DNA of 64,000 nucleotides from Kordia sp. (GCF_022447245.1 NZ_JAKVBC010000022.1:1-64000); one strand, 5' to 3'; shown: positions 46,515-55,639, counted from the first letter of the stretch. The notes: a model not told the origin generated them from the sequence alone. Translations and numbers: made by a program.

Positions 46515-47116
46515 TCATGTTATAATACGAAATGTAATATTGATGCGACCTTGAATTTCTTTAGCAGTTTTTGGAATTTGATGCAACCATTTGTGCTGTG
46601 TTTCACCTTTCATAACAAGTAAACTTCCATGTTCTAGCAATAGTTTGTGTTTTAAAGTTTTATCGGTGCGATGTTTTAAATGGAAAAAACGCGCCTGCCC
46701 AAAACTCAAAGAAGCTATGATAGGATTGGTTCCTAATTCTTTTTCATTATCCGCATGCCAGCCATTACTATCTTTCCCATCTCTGTAATAATTGAGCAAC
46801 ATTGTAGTGAAATTGGTTTCACAAGTTTGATCTACTTTTTGTTTTAAATCAGTTAAAGTCGGCGTCAACACGTGTGGCGTCATTTCAATATTAGAATAGC
46901 TATATGTTTTTTGATTGGTTCCGTAAAGCGCTGTCAATCGCGGTTGCGCATATACTTTCCCAAAGACCTTAATGTCGTCTTGTTGCAAGGAGTTTCGTCT
47001 AGTAAGATTTCAAAAATATGTGTAGCTTCCTTACCATTTATAAAATTTGGGTAATACGTAACATCTGCTTCAGGTAAATGCAGTGGAAAGCCTTGTATAT
47101 GTTGTTTACTCTGCAC
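46515..47116 (-). CDS. AlkB-type 2OG-Fe(II) dioxygenase, frameshifted
   Basis: DNA/RNA alkylation-repair dioxygenase of the AlkB family. The first frame (GTG 47116 or an upstream start) reads HIQGFPLHLPEADVTYYPNF and then FEILLDETP. It shifts at about 46985, where CCTTGCAAC replaces the expected CCTTGGCAA (one G missing), and the rest follows: QQDDIKVFGKVYAQPRLTAL, the iron ligands in NGWHADNEKELG, the second histidine around QHKWLHQIP, and RINITFR for 2-oxoglutarate. Restored it is about 200 residues. The GTG start overlaps the end of the upstream gene by 11 nt. The lesion is a single base in an otherwise intact gene. Confidence 0.85.
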
Positions 47117-48299
47117 TTTTGAAAATATTTTGAAACGCTTCGGAGTTTGTGAATTCTTTGTATTCTTCTTGAAGATCAAATACAAAATCTTCTTTGCTTA
47201 TGGAGAAGCGTTCTTTCATTTCAGCTATTACACTCAGTGCTTCATTCTCTTTATCTCGTAACAACATGTTATAGAGTTTATAGTAATAGCCTCCAAAAAA
47301 ATTAGGATTTTCTGTTATCACACGATCAAAAAATGGTCCTGCTTTTTCAAATTCTGACTGAAGATTAAACAAAATACCTCTGTACTGATCAAAGATAGTA
47401 TCTTCTCCTACATACTTTTTTAAATTATCAATGGCTGTATTGAGTTTGTCTAAATCGCCATGAATGAGGCTCTCGTGAAAATTCAAATATGTATCTAAAC
47501 GCTTATCATTAGGTTTGTGAGCTTTCATATCTGAAATAACTTGTATTAATTTTTCATCATCATCACAATTTGAAGCTGCAATTAATAAAAATTGATAATG
47601 AAAAGGACTCCTTTCAGCATTTGGAATAGCGACAAGCGAGTTGTATGCTTCTTCATATAGCCCCAAAAACAATTGATTTTTTATGGATTGGTATATGTCC
47701 ATATTCGCAATATTACTTTGTCGTAAGTTTATAGTTTTATTATATAGATCAAAAGCCATTTCAGAAAACAAAATTCCTGAATAAAAATCATACATATTAT
47801 CGATTACAATCTTATCTTTTTTGATGTCGAGTGTAAAATCAATAAAATTTATAAAATCAGGACGATACAATCTAAATACGATATGCGGAATACCATCTTC
47901 TTTATAAAAATTAGTATACTTAAAATCGTTAGGATATAGCAGTTGAGAACTTATGGAACTACCTATTTTTAAATAAGGTTGTAAAAATTCTATTCCTTTT
48001 CGCTTCTTGAAACTTTGTGCTAGTTCACGTTTTGAAAAACCGAAAAGTGAAGCAATATCAACACTATTATCAAACACTTCAGGATTTTTGGTATGGATGG
48101 ATTTTTCCAATTTTTTTGCAAAATCAATATAATCATCATCAGATAATTGATTATAAAACGCTGTAATTTCGACTGTTTTTTGAGATGCTTTGTATTTTTT
48201 TCCAAAATAAACTGTGGCAACAAGTACAATTCCTACTGCAATTATAGTTATCATATTTCGCCAAAAACGCTTTGAGCTTTGTTTGCCAGAATTATTCAT
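47106..48299 (-). CDS. Membrane-anchored TPR-like hypothetical protein
   Basis: A 397-residue protein with one N-terminal membrane segment (about 16-33, MITIIAVGIVLVATVYFG). A middle region of mixed folds (FYNQLSDDDYIDFAKKLEKS, HIVFRLYRPDFINFIDFTLD) is followed by helical repeats from about 220 that look like degenerate TPRs (LGLYEEAYNSLVAIPNAERS, QSEFEKAGPFFDRVITENPN). Its function is unknown. It probably forms an operon with the AlkB gene, whose start it overlaps. Confidence 0.75.
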   Translation of the reverse strand: MNNSGKQSSKRFWRNMITIIAVGIVLVATVYFGKKYKASQKTVEITAFYNQLSDDDYIDFAKKLEKSIHTKNPEVFDNSVDIASLFGFSKRELAQSFKKRKGIEFLQPYLKIGSSISSQLLYPNDFKYTNFYKEDGIPHIVFRLYRPDFINFIDFTLDIKKDKIVIDNMYDFYSGILFSEMAFDLYNKTINLRQSNIANMDIYQSIKNQLFLGLYEEAYNSLVAIPNAERSPFHYQFLLIAASNCDDDEKLIQVISDMKAHKPNDKRLDTYLNFHESLIHGDLDKLNTAIDNLKKYVGEDTIFDQYRGILFNLQSEFEKAGPFFDRVITENPNFFGGYYYKLYNMLLRDKENEALSVIAEMKERFSISKEDFVFDLQEEYKEFTNSEAFQNIFKSAE

Positions 48300-48341
48300 G
48301 TATTTTTAGTGTCTATGTTAGTAATCGGTTGAAGTCTTATT

Positions 48342-49016
48342 ATGTTAAAGTCATTAAATATACTATTAATTCTTGTAAGTGCATTAGCAATACGTTCGTT
48401 ATCACAATTACCAGAAGGTTTTGTGTATGTAACCGATTATATTCCTAATATTACATTAGAATTGCGTTATTTCTGTTCTGATAATTTTGTCGGAACACAT
48501 ATTGACGGTTATGAAGCAGATAAGTGTATATTATCATTGCCAGCAACCTTGGCTTTGCAAAAAGTACAGACTGAACTCAAAAAGAAAAACTTAGGAATTA
48601 AGGTTTTTGATGCTTACCGACCGCAGCGTGCCGTAGATCATTTTCGCCGTTGGGCAAGAGACTTAAGCGATACTTTGATGAAGCAAGAATATTATCCAAA
48701 TGTGGCTAAAAAAGATTTATTTCGATTGGAATATATTGCTACAAAGTCGCGTCATAGTAGTGGAAGCACGGTTGATATTACTTTGATCGATTTAGAGACT
48801 AAAAAGGAATTAGATATGGGAAGTACCTACGATTTCTTTGGAAAAATATCTTGGGTAGCCTATCAGGATCTGACAAAAGAACAACTACACAATAGAAAAC
48901 TATTACAGCAAGCAATGTTGCAAAATGGTTTTAGAAACTATCCACAAGAATGGTGGCACTTTACACTTCGAGGTGAACCATACAAAAATCAATACTTTGA
49001 TTTTCCAATATGGTAA
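48342..49016 (+). CDS. D-alanyl-D-alanine dipeptidase (VanX/DdpX type, M15D)
   Basis: Zn-dependent dipeptidase that hydrolyses D-Ala-D-Ala. The 224-residue protein has a signal-like N-terminus (to about residue 22), the conserved FDAYRPQRAVDHF with Arg93, the zinc ligands His138 and Asp145 in SRHSSGSTVDITLID, and EWWHF with catalytic Glu203 and zinc ligand His206. All active-site residues are present. There is no vanH/vanA neighbour, so a role in envelope peptide salvage, as for chromosomal DdpX, is more likely than vancomycin resistance. Confidence 0.93.
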   Translation: MLKSLNILLILVSALAIRSLSQLPEGFVYVTDYIPNITLELRYFCSDNFVGTHIDGYEADKCILSLPATLALQKVQTELKKKNLGIKVFDAYRPQRAVDHFRRWARDLSDTLMKQEYYPNVAKKDLFRLEYIATKSRHSSGSTVDITLIDLETKKELDMGSTYDFFGKISWVAYQDLTKEQLHNRKLLQQAMLQNGFRNYPQEWWHFTLRGEPYKNQYFDFPIW

Positions 49017-49069
49017 TAGAATTTTTTGTAATTTGATCTACACTATTGTTCAGTTAAAAAACGAAAATT

Positions 49070-49159
49070 ATGTAAGACAAGCTTGAAGAATTCGAGATTA
49101 CAAACGCAGAAACAATTACTGGAGGAGCAGGAGCAACGAAATATATTATTTTACTCTAA
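49070..49159 (+). pseudogene. Double-glycine leader peptide with a stop at codon 2
   Basis: From ATG 49070 the second codon is TAA; the same frame then gives DKLEEFEITNAETITGGAGA and TKYIILL before a stop at 49157-49159. The leader KL-x2-FEI-x-NA-x2-I-x-GG matches the peptide at 49546 at ten positions and looks like a double-glycine leader of bacteriocin-like peptides. A single TAA-for-AAA change would restore it. Unless an unusual start is used, it is not translated. Confidence 0.5.
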
Positions 49160-49231
49160 AGTACGGTATTCCAATAGTCAACTACAAACAAGTTTTTATA
49201 GATTTAAGCATTAACAATTAAAATTCACAAG

Positions 49232-49394
49232 ATGAAATCAAAAACAATTAGCAAATCTAAAACTAGTAAAGGAAACCATTTCTAAGTTTGATGCTACTAC
49301 TATTCTGGGTAGAGGTACTCAAAGTAACAACCAACAAACAGGTTGTCAAACAAATTGTACAGCAACGACGAGTAAAACTATGCTTTGGAACTAA
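49232..49394 (+). pseudogene. Lanthipeptide-like precursor peptide, frameshifted
   Basis: ATG 49232 begins MKSK, then a run of five A (49240-49244) shifts the frame. With four A the peptide reads QLANLKLVKETISKFDATTI, LGRGTQSNNQQTGCQTNC and TATTSKTMLWN to the stop at 49394 (53 residues). A leader rich in KL-x-KE-x-ISK, a near-GG site (GRG), and a core rich in Thr/Ser with two Cys (GCQTNC) match Bacteroidota class I lanthipeptide-type precursors. No LanB/LanC-type enzyme is in the window, so any processing would be in trans. Confidence 0.55.
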
Positions 49395-49459
49395 TTTTTG
49401 AAAATTGTAAAATCGTATGCTGTTAATAATATTTTAGGAGCATACATAACGTATTTAGG

Positions 49460-49488
49460 AAGCGAACTTTTGAAAGTTCGCTTTTTTT
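49460..49488 (+). terminator. Terminator after the precursor peptides
   Basis: Ten-bp stem AAGCGAACTT/AAGTTCGCTT with a 4-nt loop, then T-run, 65 nt beyond the lanthipeptide-like frame. The surrounding 49395-49545 has no other gene. Confidence 0.9.
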
Positions 49489-49545
49489 ATGTCTTGTGTT
49501 AAATTTTGTATCTTATTGATTATTAGATAAAAAAAACTTAAAACG

Positions 49546-49749
49546 ATGATTCAAAAGCTAAAAAGATTTGAAATTAAAAATGCAACGAGAATTCTAGGAG
49601 GAGAAGAACAAGAACCTGTTGATCCAACAGTACAACATCAGATTGACTTGCAAAATAGAATACATGAAATGATGCGAGAAACTAGGATCAATAGGGTAAA
49701 AAGCGCAGATAAAATTCATAATAAAATAACGCAGTATATTTCATCATAA
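49546..49749 (+). CDS. Double-glycine leader peptide (bacteriocin-like)
   Basis: An intact 67-residue peptide. The N-terminus IQKLKRFEIKNATRILGG is a typical double-glycine leader, followed after GG by a charged segment EEQEPVDPTVQHQIDLQNRI and a basic helix (MMRETRINRVKSADKIHNKI). The core lacks Cys and is rich in charged residues, unlike a classical bacteriocin, so a signalling or chaperone-like role is possible. It shares its leader with the disrupted peptide at 49070. It lies between a terminator upstream and one downstream, so it is transcribed alone. Confidence 0.7.
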   Translation: MIQKLKRFEIKNATRILGGEEQEPVDPTVQHQIDLQNRIHEMMRETRINRVKSADKIHNKITQYISS

Positions 49750-49760
49750 ATACTAGAGAT

Positions 49761-49793
49761 CAAAAGAAAATAAACTCCAATTTATTTCTTTTG
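49761..49793. terminator. AT-rich bidirectional terminator
   Basis: CAAAAGAAAATAAA and TTTATTTCTTTTG form a stem with one bulged base around CTCCAA. It lies between the 49546 gene and the convergent RluA-family gene. Confidence 0.6.
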
Positions 49794-49816
49794 CATGTCT
49801 AACAAGTCTAAAAAGT

Positions 49817-50704
49817 TTATCCTTTAAATTTCAAAAACCGTTTCTCTTCACGAGCAAGTAAACTTTTGTATTTATTTGGTGGATTGATAGAAAAGGATAG
49901 GCTTTCTTTCGTTTTTGGATGTATAAATTGAATGGAAGTCGCGCACAAAAACAATCCTTTTTTATAATTCTCTTCCTTTTTTCCGTACAATTGATCACCT
50001 ATAATTGGGTGACCAATACTCGCTAAATGAACTCGTAATTGATGTGTTCTTCCTGTAGTTGGAAACAATTGTACAAGTGATAAATACTCGTTTTGTAGGG
50101 AAGGAACCGCTTGTAGCGTTTTGTAACTCGTACATGCTTCTTTGTTGGCTACTGCTGAGGTAATTTCGCCTTCATTGTTTGTTTTTCCAATGACAATTGC
50201 TTGGTATGTTTTTGCAATTTTTTGTTGTTCAAATTGGTGGTATAAATTTCTTTGAGCACTCTTGGTTTTGGCTATAATAAGAAGTCCACTAGTAGGATTG
50301 TCTAAACGATGTAGAGGTTTTGGATAATGAAGAGCATCTATTGTTTTTGATGCTTTAAGATTATGGGGCAAAGCATTTTCTATAGTTTTAAAATAGTTTC
50401 CGTTAGTAGGAAATCCAGCTGGTTTATTTATGATTGCAATATCGTTATCTTCAAAAATAACAGGAATAGAAAGTTTAAACACTTTTTTGAGACTTGTTTC
50501 TTCGGCGTAAATTTTAATAATATCGCTTTCTGAAACATACATTGCAGTAGTTGCAGTTTTTTCATTAATGGTTACCAAATTTTTTTTGATACTCTTTTTA
50601 AGTGAACTTTTTGTCATATCGCAATTAAAACTAGAAACATCATATTCCTGAATACGTACAGTAGTATTGAGTTTAGGGACGATATGTGTTTCGAGAAGTT
50701 TCAA
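49817..50704 (-). CDS. RluA-family pseudouridine synthase
   Basis: A 295-residue RNA pseudouridine synthase. The S4-like N-terminal region (about 30-70) precedes the catalytic domain with DIAIINKPAGFPTNG, the RluA motif HRLDNPTSGLL (catalytic Asp135), and GRTHQLRVHLASIGHPIIGD. Target bases in rRNA or tRNA cannot be read from sequence. It is a single minus-strand gene. Confidence 0.94.
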   Translation of the reverse strand: MKLLETHIVPKLNTTVRIQEYDVSSFNCDMTKSSLKKSIKKNLVTINEKTATTAMYVSESDIIKIYAEETSLKKVFKLSIPVIFEDNDIAIINKPAGFPTNGNYFKTIENALPHNLKASKTIDALHYPKPLHRLDNPTSGLLIIAKTKSAQRNLYHQFEQQKIAKTYQAIVIGKTNNEGEITSAVANKEACTSYKTLQAVPSLQNEYLSLVQLFPTTGRTHQLRVHLASIGHPIIGDQLYGKKEENYKKGLFLCATSIQFIHPKTKESLSFSINPPNKYKSLLAREEKRFLKFKG

Positions 50705-50816
50705 AGAAAAATTTTTACAAAAGTAAGCATTGCTTATCAGTATAACTTCTTTATTTAATGCTAGATATAAATTTTTGTAAAATATGTATTATATTTATTG
50801 CTTATAAATAACAAAC

Positions 50817-51068
50817 ATGGAACTAAAAAAGTATTTATTACCTTTTATTTGTGTGCTGATTATATCTGTAACAGCTTGTACCTCAGATGATGTAATAGAA
50901 GAAGCTACGCCAAGACAATCTGAATCGCAAGGCAATGCTGCACCAGTAGCAACAAGTATTCGTGTGGTGAAAGATTCTACGAATGTTGTTAGAGTAGATA
51001 ATATTACTAGTACAAGAATTAAATATACTGAGTATACTTCTACACCTAGAACACGACGAAAAAATTAA
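50817..51068 (+). CDS. Small hypothetical lipoprotein
   Basis: An 83-residue protein with a lipoprotein signal (LLPFICVLIISVTACTSDD). The mature part is a short, polar, Ser/Thr/Arg-rich tail (VATSIRVVKDSTNVVRVDNI) ending in TPRTRRKN. No family is recognised. It resembles in its first part (ACTSDD) the broken lipoprotein at 51287 (ACSSDD). The 51069-51286 spacer holds only a possible -7 box (TACATTTG, 51259-51266). Confidence 0.7.
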   Translation: MELKKYLLPFICVLIISVTACTSDDVIEEATPRQSESQGNAAPVATSIRVVKDSTNVVRVDNITSTRIKYTEYTSTPRTRRKN

Positions 51069-51286
51069 TTTTTCGTAAACGGACTTCAAAAAGTGTAACA
51101 ACTTCTTATGAAAGAGGTTACTATTTTAGGCACTAAATTTTATAATTCTAATTGTTTTATTTTAATAACAAGCTAACCGCCTTCTTTTTAAATAGTGTAA
51201 ATCTTACAAGAAATGATTTCCTTGAGGATTTCCATAATTTTTTGCGTTTACGTGTTTGTACATTTGATTCAAATCAATAATACATC

Positions 51287-51712
51287 ATGAAAAAAATCAA
51301 CTAATATATTGGTCTGTCATGCATACTCACTTTATTCATGACGGCTTGTTCTTCAGATGATTTCACAATTGAAGAAATGACGCTAAGTAAATCAGAACAA
51401 GATGCTATCGTAAAAATAGTGCAAACTAATGTCTCTATTGCTAAAAATGCACAAATTACTATTGATTCTGTAAAACTAAAAAAGATAGATGATACACACT
51501 ATTTATCCTCTTATCATGGCGACGAAATTACGACTACATCACTAAAAGTTGAGAATGGTGTAGATTTAAAATATGCAGGTATTTCATGTACTTCAAAAAG
51601 TTGTTATACAAGTGATGGATGCATACCACATAAGGATGAGAAAAAATGTACCAAATGTACATGGAGTGCAGATTGTACAAAGACAGTAACTTCGGATGCC
51701 TTGACAAATTAA
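51287..51712 (+). pseudogene. Lipoprotein gene with a stop in the signal peptide
   Basis: From ATG 51287 the frame reads MKKIN, stop (TAA 51302-51304), YIGLSCILTLFMTACSSDDF, and continues to 51712. The signal peptide with lipobox FMTAC is obvious, and only this stop separates it from its start. The later ATG (51338) would give no signal. The mature part has EMTLSKSEQDAIVKIVQTN and a C-terminal cysteine-rich end (CTSKSCYTSDGCIPHKDEKK, CTKCTWSADC) with seven Cys, possibly disulfides or a metal site. A TAA from CAA or AAA would be one substitution. Confidence 0.7.
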
Positions 51713-51793
51713 AAAATTGCATTCTCCTTTTTTCCTTATTGAACTCATATAAGTTTTTATCGGGTTAAAGAATTTCACATGAGTTTTCATAAA

Positions 51794-51827
51794 AAAACAC
51801 GAATCTAGTATATTGGATTCGTGTTTT
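51794..51827. terminator. Bidirectional terminator
   Basis: Perfect 12-bp stem AAAACACGAATC/GATTCGTGTTTT with a 10-nt loop and T-runs on both strands, between the broken lipoprotein gene and the convergent serine hydrolase gene. Confidence 0.9.
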
Positions 51828-51872
51828 TACTTGATACTCTTTTGAGTAATGTACGTATTTGATACGTGTTTA

Positions 51873-53528
51873 TTATTTAATCTTTTTTCCAACAGTTTTT
51901 CTACCACCTTGCTCTAAAGTCAAGCTAATAGGCAATTTGGTGTTTTCATCAATTTGAAATGTAACCGAGGCGACTACTACTTTTAAAAAGAAATGATCTT
52001 CAGATTCAGCAAACAATTCTGCTCTTGATTGATTTGTAGGTTGGCCATAAATCTTATTACCTTCTACAATAATTTCGATGTTAAAATTAGGCGCTAATTC
52101 ATATGTGCCTGCATATTTTTTAAGAACTTCAGCAGAAAGTTGAACTTCTTTTTTAGCTGTTGGTTTTTTTTCATCACTCCAAGCACCTTTTACTTCAACC
52201 ATATTATTTTTAAAAACAGCTTGCTTTTTTGCATCATCAAAAAATATTATTTCAGCAAAACTATCGTCATAGAAAAAACGATTTTCAGAAAGAGGATAAA
52301 TTTTAACTTTAGTATTACTGTCATTACGTTGACTATAAAGTTGATTTCCTTCCAATGTGATGAATCGAATAACGCCATCTTCAAACTTATAAGCGCCAAC
52401 AAATTGCGTTAGTTTATCTTTGCTAACTTTGATAGCATCAGATCTTTTCGGATACGATTGACCAACAGCAATTGCAGCGATTCTGTAAGCAATATTTTTT
52501 GGTGAATTACAATCGCAATTAGTTAAAATGATGACATATACATTTTCGCTTGGGACATAGATTCCTTGTGATGTATATCCAAAAATTCGTCCACCATGCT
52601 CAATTACTGACACATCTTTGATCCTGTTTGTAAACCAACCATATCCATAATTGATTGCATTTCCATTATCTATTTTGTAATTTGTAAATGCTTTTTCAGT
52701 ACTTTCTTTTGAAATTAATTTGTGATTGCGAATGGCTTTATTCCATGTATATAAATCATCTACTGTAGACATTAATGAACCAGCTGCATACGGAATATGC
52801 ATACTAATATATTTTCCATTGACATAGGCATCATCTCGTTTTTGGTATCCATAGGCTCTGTTTTTAATCAATTTGGATTTGCTACCATAGTAAGAAGTAT
52901 TCATGCCTAATTTGTCAAAAATTCTCTTTTGTATAAATTCTTCATATGATTTTCCGGTGATATTTTCAATAATTGATCCCAGTAAAACATATCCTGAATT
53001 GTTATAGCGAAACTTTTCATTTGGTTTAAAATCCATTGGCTCATTTTTAAACGTATTTATCAATTCTTCTACAGAAAAATCTTTACTAGAAAAATCGCTC
53101 AAGGATGGAATAGAAGTATAACTTTTGATTCCAGACGTATGCGTCAATAAGTGATGGATCTTAATTTTGGCATCTTGAGTTGGATACTCAGGTAAATATT
53201 TCGTTATTTCATCATCCAGCGAAAGCTTTCCTTCTTCTAATAACATTAAAATTCCAACTGCAGTAAACTGTTTTGTAATTGAGCCTATTTCAAATACGTT
53301 TTCAGGAATCATATCTATGTCAAGTTCCATATTAGCTTTTCCATAGGCTTTTCGAAATATAATTTTGTCATCTTTTGCAATTAAAATAGTTGCACCAGAA
53401 CCATCTGCTTTGTATTGATCATTCATTAATTGATCAATTTCTGTAGTTATATTTTGAGCATAATGCATGGACGGAATCGCCATTAAAAAAACTAAAAAGA
53501 ATACTTTAAGAATACATATTTTTTTCAT
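51873..53528 (-). CDS. Serine hydrolase, class C beta-lactamase / PBP-like family
   Basis: A 551-residue exported protein (signal peptide to about residue 25, MHYAQ). The beta-lactamase fold has the S-x-x-K motif with nucleophile Ser83 and Lys86 in IGSITKQFTAVGILM, the Y-x-N motif at 175-177 (RYNNSGYVLLG), and an HGG motif near EHGGRIFGYTSQG. From about residue 365 a C-terminal beta-rich extension follows (QFVGAYKFEDGVIRFITLEG, YAGTYELAPNFNIEIIVEG), with two DUF3471-like repeats. Members of this family are mostly peptidases or esterases, not true beta-lactamases. Confidence 0.93.
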   Translation of the reverse strand: MKKICILKVFFLVFLMAIPSMHYAQNITTEIDQLMNDQYKADGSGATILIAKDDKIIFRKAYGKANMELDIDMIPENVFEIGSITKQFTAVGILMLLEEGKLSLDDEITKYLPEYPTQDAKIKIHHLLTHTSGIKSYTSIPSLSDFSSKDFSVEELINTFKNEPMDFKPNEKFRYNNSGYVLLGSIIENITGKSYEEFIQKRIFDKLGMNTSYYGSKSKLIKNRAYGYQKRDDAYVNGKYISMHIPYAAGSLMSTVDDLYTWNKAIRNHKLISKESTEKAFTNYKIDNGNAINYGYGWFTNRIKDVSVIEHGGRIFGYTSQGIYVPSENVYVIILTNCDCNSPKNIAYRIAAIAVGQSYPKRSDAIKVSKDKLTQFVGAYKFEDGVIRFITLEGNQLYSQRNDSNTKVKIYPLSENRFFYDDSFAEIIFFDDAKKQAVFKNNMVEVKGAWSDEKKPTAKKEVQLSAEVLKKYAGTYELAPNFNIEIIVEGNKIYGQPTNQSRAELFAESEDHFFLKVVVASVTFQIDENTKLPISLTLEQGGRKTVGKKIK

Positions 53529-53597
53529 TTGTAGTGTATTTAATTATTTTTTGATTGATTGAATAATTGTATGACGATCAAATCCAAAAATGGTTAC

Positions 53598-53625
53598 AAA
53601 AAAAGCCTCTTCAATGGAAGAGGCT
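53598..53625 (-). terminator. Terminator of htpG
   Basis: AGCCTCTTC/GAAGAGGCT (9 bp, 4-nt loop) followed on the minus strand by a T-run, 24 nt beyond the htpG stop. Confidence 0.88.
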
Positions 53626-53648
53626 CTAGGATACTGATTTAATATAAC

Positions 53649-55526
53649 TTATTTAATCATTTCGTAGCTACGTTTGATGAATTGTGTCAATTCTTCTCCC
53701 GTTAATAAATTTTGAGACAAGCGTGCTAAATCCAATGATTGTTTGATTAAACGTTCTTGTTTCTTTCTAGTTTTTGTGTTTAGAATTTGCCCAATCAATT
53801 CGTGGTTTGTATTCACAACTAAATTATACATCTCTGGGAAATGTCCAAACATACCGCCGCCAGTTTGCTGCATTTCTTTCATACGACGCATAAACTCTGG
53901 TTGTGTAATCATAAATGGAGACGCGTTAGAATCCATAGCTTCTAATTGAACAGTATATTTATCAGAAGGCACAACTTCTGTTAATGTAGTTTTTAAGCTC
54001 TCTTTTTCCTCGTCAGAAAGTTTAGAAATTTGCTCTTCGTCTTTTTTAATTAAGTTGTCAATTTGATCAGCATCTACACGTGCAAATGAAATTTTTTCTT
54101 TTGACGTTTCTAATTTCTGGATTAAGTGTGAAACAATTGGAGAATCTAATAACAACACTTCATATCCTTTGTCTTTAGCTGCTTGAATATAACTGTGTTG
54201 TTGATCTTTGTTAGATGCATACAAAATGATTGTTTTATCATCTTTGTCTGTTTGTACATCTTTAATTTTTTCGTGTAGTTCTTCGTAAGTATAATATGTT
54301 CCGTCTACAGTTGGATACAATGCGAATTTGTCAGCTTTTTCAAAGAATTTCTCTTCTGAAAGCATTCCGTACTCAATTACAATCTTAATATCATCCCATT
54401 TTGCTTCAAAATCTTCTCTACTATTTTTGAATAATGAGTTTAACTTATCTGCTACTTTACGTGTTATGTATGAAGAAATTTTCTTTACATTTCCATCTGC
54501 TTGTAAGTACGAACGTGATACGTTTAATGGAATATCTGGAGAGTCAATAACACCTTTCAGCATTGTCAAAAACTCAGGCACAATTCCTTCTACATTATCT
54601 GTGACAAATACTTGGTTTTGGTACAATTGAATACGATCTTTTTGCATATTCATATCGTTTCCAAGCTTCGGGAAATATAAAATTCCTGTTAAGTTAAACG
54701 GATAATCTACATTTAAGTGAATGTTGAATAATGGCTCTTCAAATTGCGCAGGATACAACTCACGGTAGAAATTTTTATAATCGTCTTCTTCTAGTTCAGA
54801 AGGTTGTTTTGTCCAAGCTGGATTTGGATTATTGATGATATTATCAACCGTTGCTTTTTCTGCTTCAGCACCTTCTTCTGCATCTTCTGGAAGTGGTAAA
54901 GTTTCTTCTTTAGTTCCAAATTTGATTGGAATTGGCATGAACTTATTGTACTTCACTAACAATTCGCTAATTCTTGAATCTTCTAAGAATTCTATAGAAT
55001 CTTCTGCGATGTGTAAAATAATTTCGGTTCCTCTTTCCGTTTTATCGTGTTCTTCTAAGGTAAACTGTGGCGATCCATCACATGTCCAATGTGCAGCTTT
55101 GGCTTCACCATGACTTTTAGAAATGATTTCTACTTTTTCAGCAACCATAAATGCTGAGTAAAAACCAAGTCCGAAGTGTCCAATGATTCCTGAATCTTTT
55201 GCAGAATCTTTATATTTTTCTAAAAACTCTTCTGCTCCAGAAAAAGCGACTTCATTGATATACTTTTGAATTTCATCTGCAGACATTCCGATTCCCTGAT
55301 CGATAATATGCAGTTTTTTACCTTCTTTATCTACCTTAACTTCAATAACTGGATTTCCATACTCTACACTTACTTCTCCAATATTAGTTAAGTGTTTTAA
55401 TTTTAAGGTTGCATCAGTTGCATTAGAAATAAGTTCTCTTAAAAAGATTTCATGATCACTGTAAAGGAACTTCTTTATTAAAGGGAAAATATTTTCTACA
55501 GATACATTAATATTTCCTGTTGCCAT
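53649..55526 (-). CDS. htpG: Molecular chaperone HtpG (Hsp90)
   Basis: A 625-residue ATP-dependent cytoplasmic chaperone. The N-terminal ATPase domain shows LRELISNATDATLKLKHL, IDQGIGMSADEIQKYINEVA and GHFGLGFYSAFMVAEKVEII. The middle domain has RVFVTDN-like motifs (NQVFVTDNVEGIVPEFLTML) and LNVSRSYLQADGNVKKI. The C-terminal domain is complete. It has an acidic insertion around residues 215-230 (EDAEEGAEAEKAT). It is monocistronic, with a terminator at 53598. Confidence 0.97.
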   Translation of the reverse strand: MATGNINVSVENIFPLIKKFLYSDHEIFLRELISNATDATLKLKHLTNIGEVSVEYGNPVIEVKVDKEGKKLHIIDQGIGMSADEIQKYINEVAFSGAEEFLEKYKDSAKDSGIIGHFGLGFYSAFMVAEKVEIISKSHGEAKAAHWTCDGSPQFTLEEHDKTERGTEIILHIAEDSIEFLEDSRISELLVKYNKFMPIPIKFGTKEETLPLPEDAEEGAEAEKATVDNIINNPNPAWTKQPSELEEDDYKNFYRELYPAQFEEPLFNIHLNVDYPFNLTGILYFPKLGNDMNMQKDRIQLYQNQVFVTDNVEGIVPEFLTMLKGVIDSPDIPLNVSRSYLQADGNVKKISSYITRKVADKLNSLFKNSREDFEAKWDDIKIVIEYGMLSEEKFFEKADKFALYPTVDGTYYTYEELHEKIKDVQTDKDDKTIILYASNKDQQHSYIQAAKDKGYEVLLLDSPIVSHLIQKLETSKEKISFARVDADQIDNLIKKDEEQISKLSDEEKESLKTTLTEVVPSDKYTVQLEAMDSNASPFMITQPEFMRRMKEMQQTGGGMFGHFPEMYNLVVNTNHELIGQILNTKTRKKQERLIKQSLDLARLSQNLLTGEELTQFIKRSYEMIK

Positions 55527-55639
55527 TTTTATATCGTATTAGTTTGTTATTATTTATTAGTTTTTTTACGATTACTGACTTTTCAAAAAAAATACCATTT
55601 TTGCTCAAGTGACAAGATGACATAATTTCTGTCAAATTG

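Noticed and set aside
46422-46622. 66-codon plus-strand frame near the AlkB gene
   Set aside because: It lies largely antisense to the AlkB coding region and the terminator, with no ribosome-binding or family signal.
48342-49016. Vancomycin-resistance locus
   Set aside because: Only the VanX-type dipeptidase is present; there is no vanH, vanA/B or vanRS neighbour, and chromosomal dipeptidases of this type are common.
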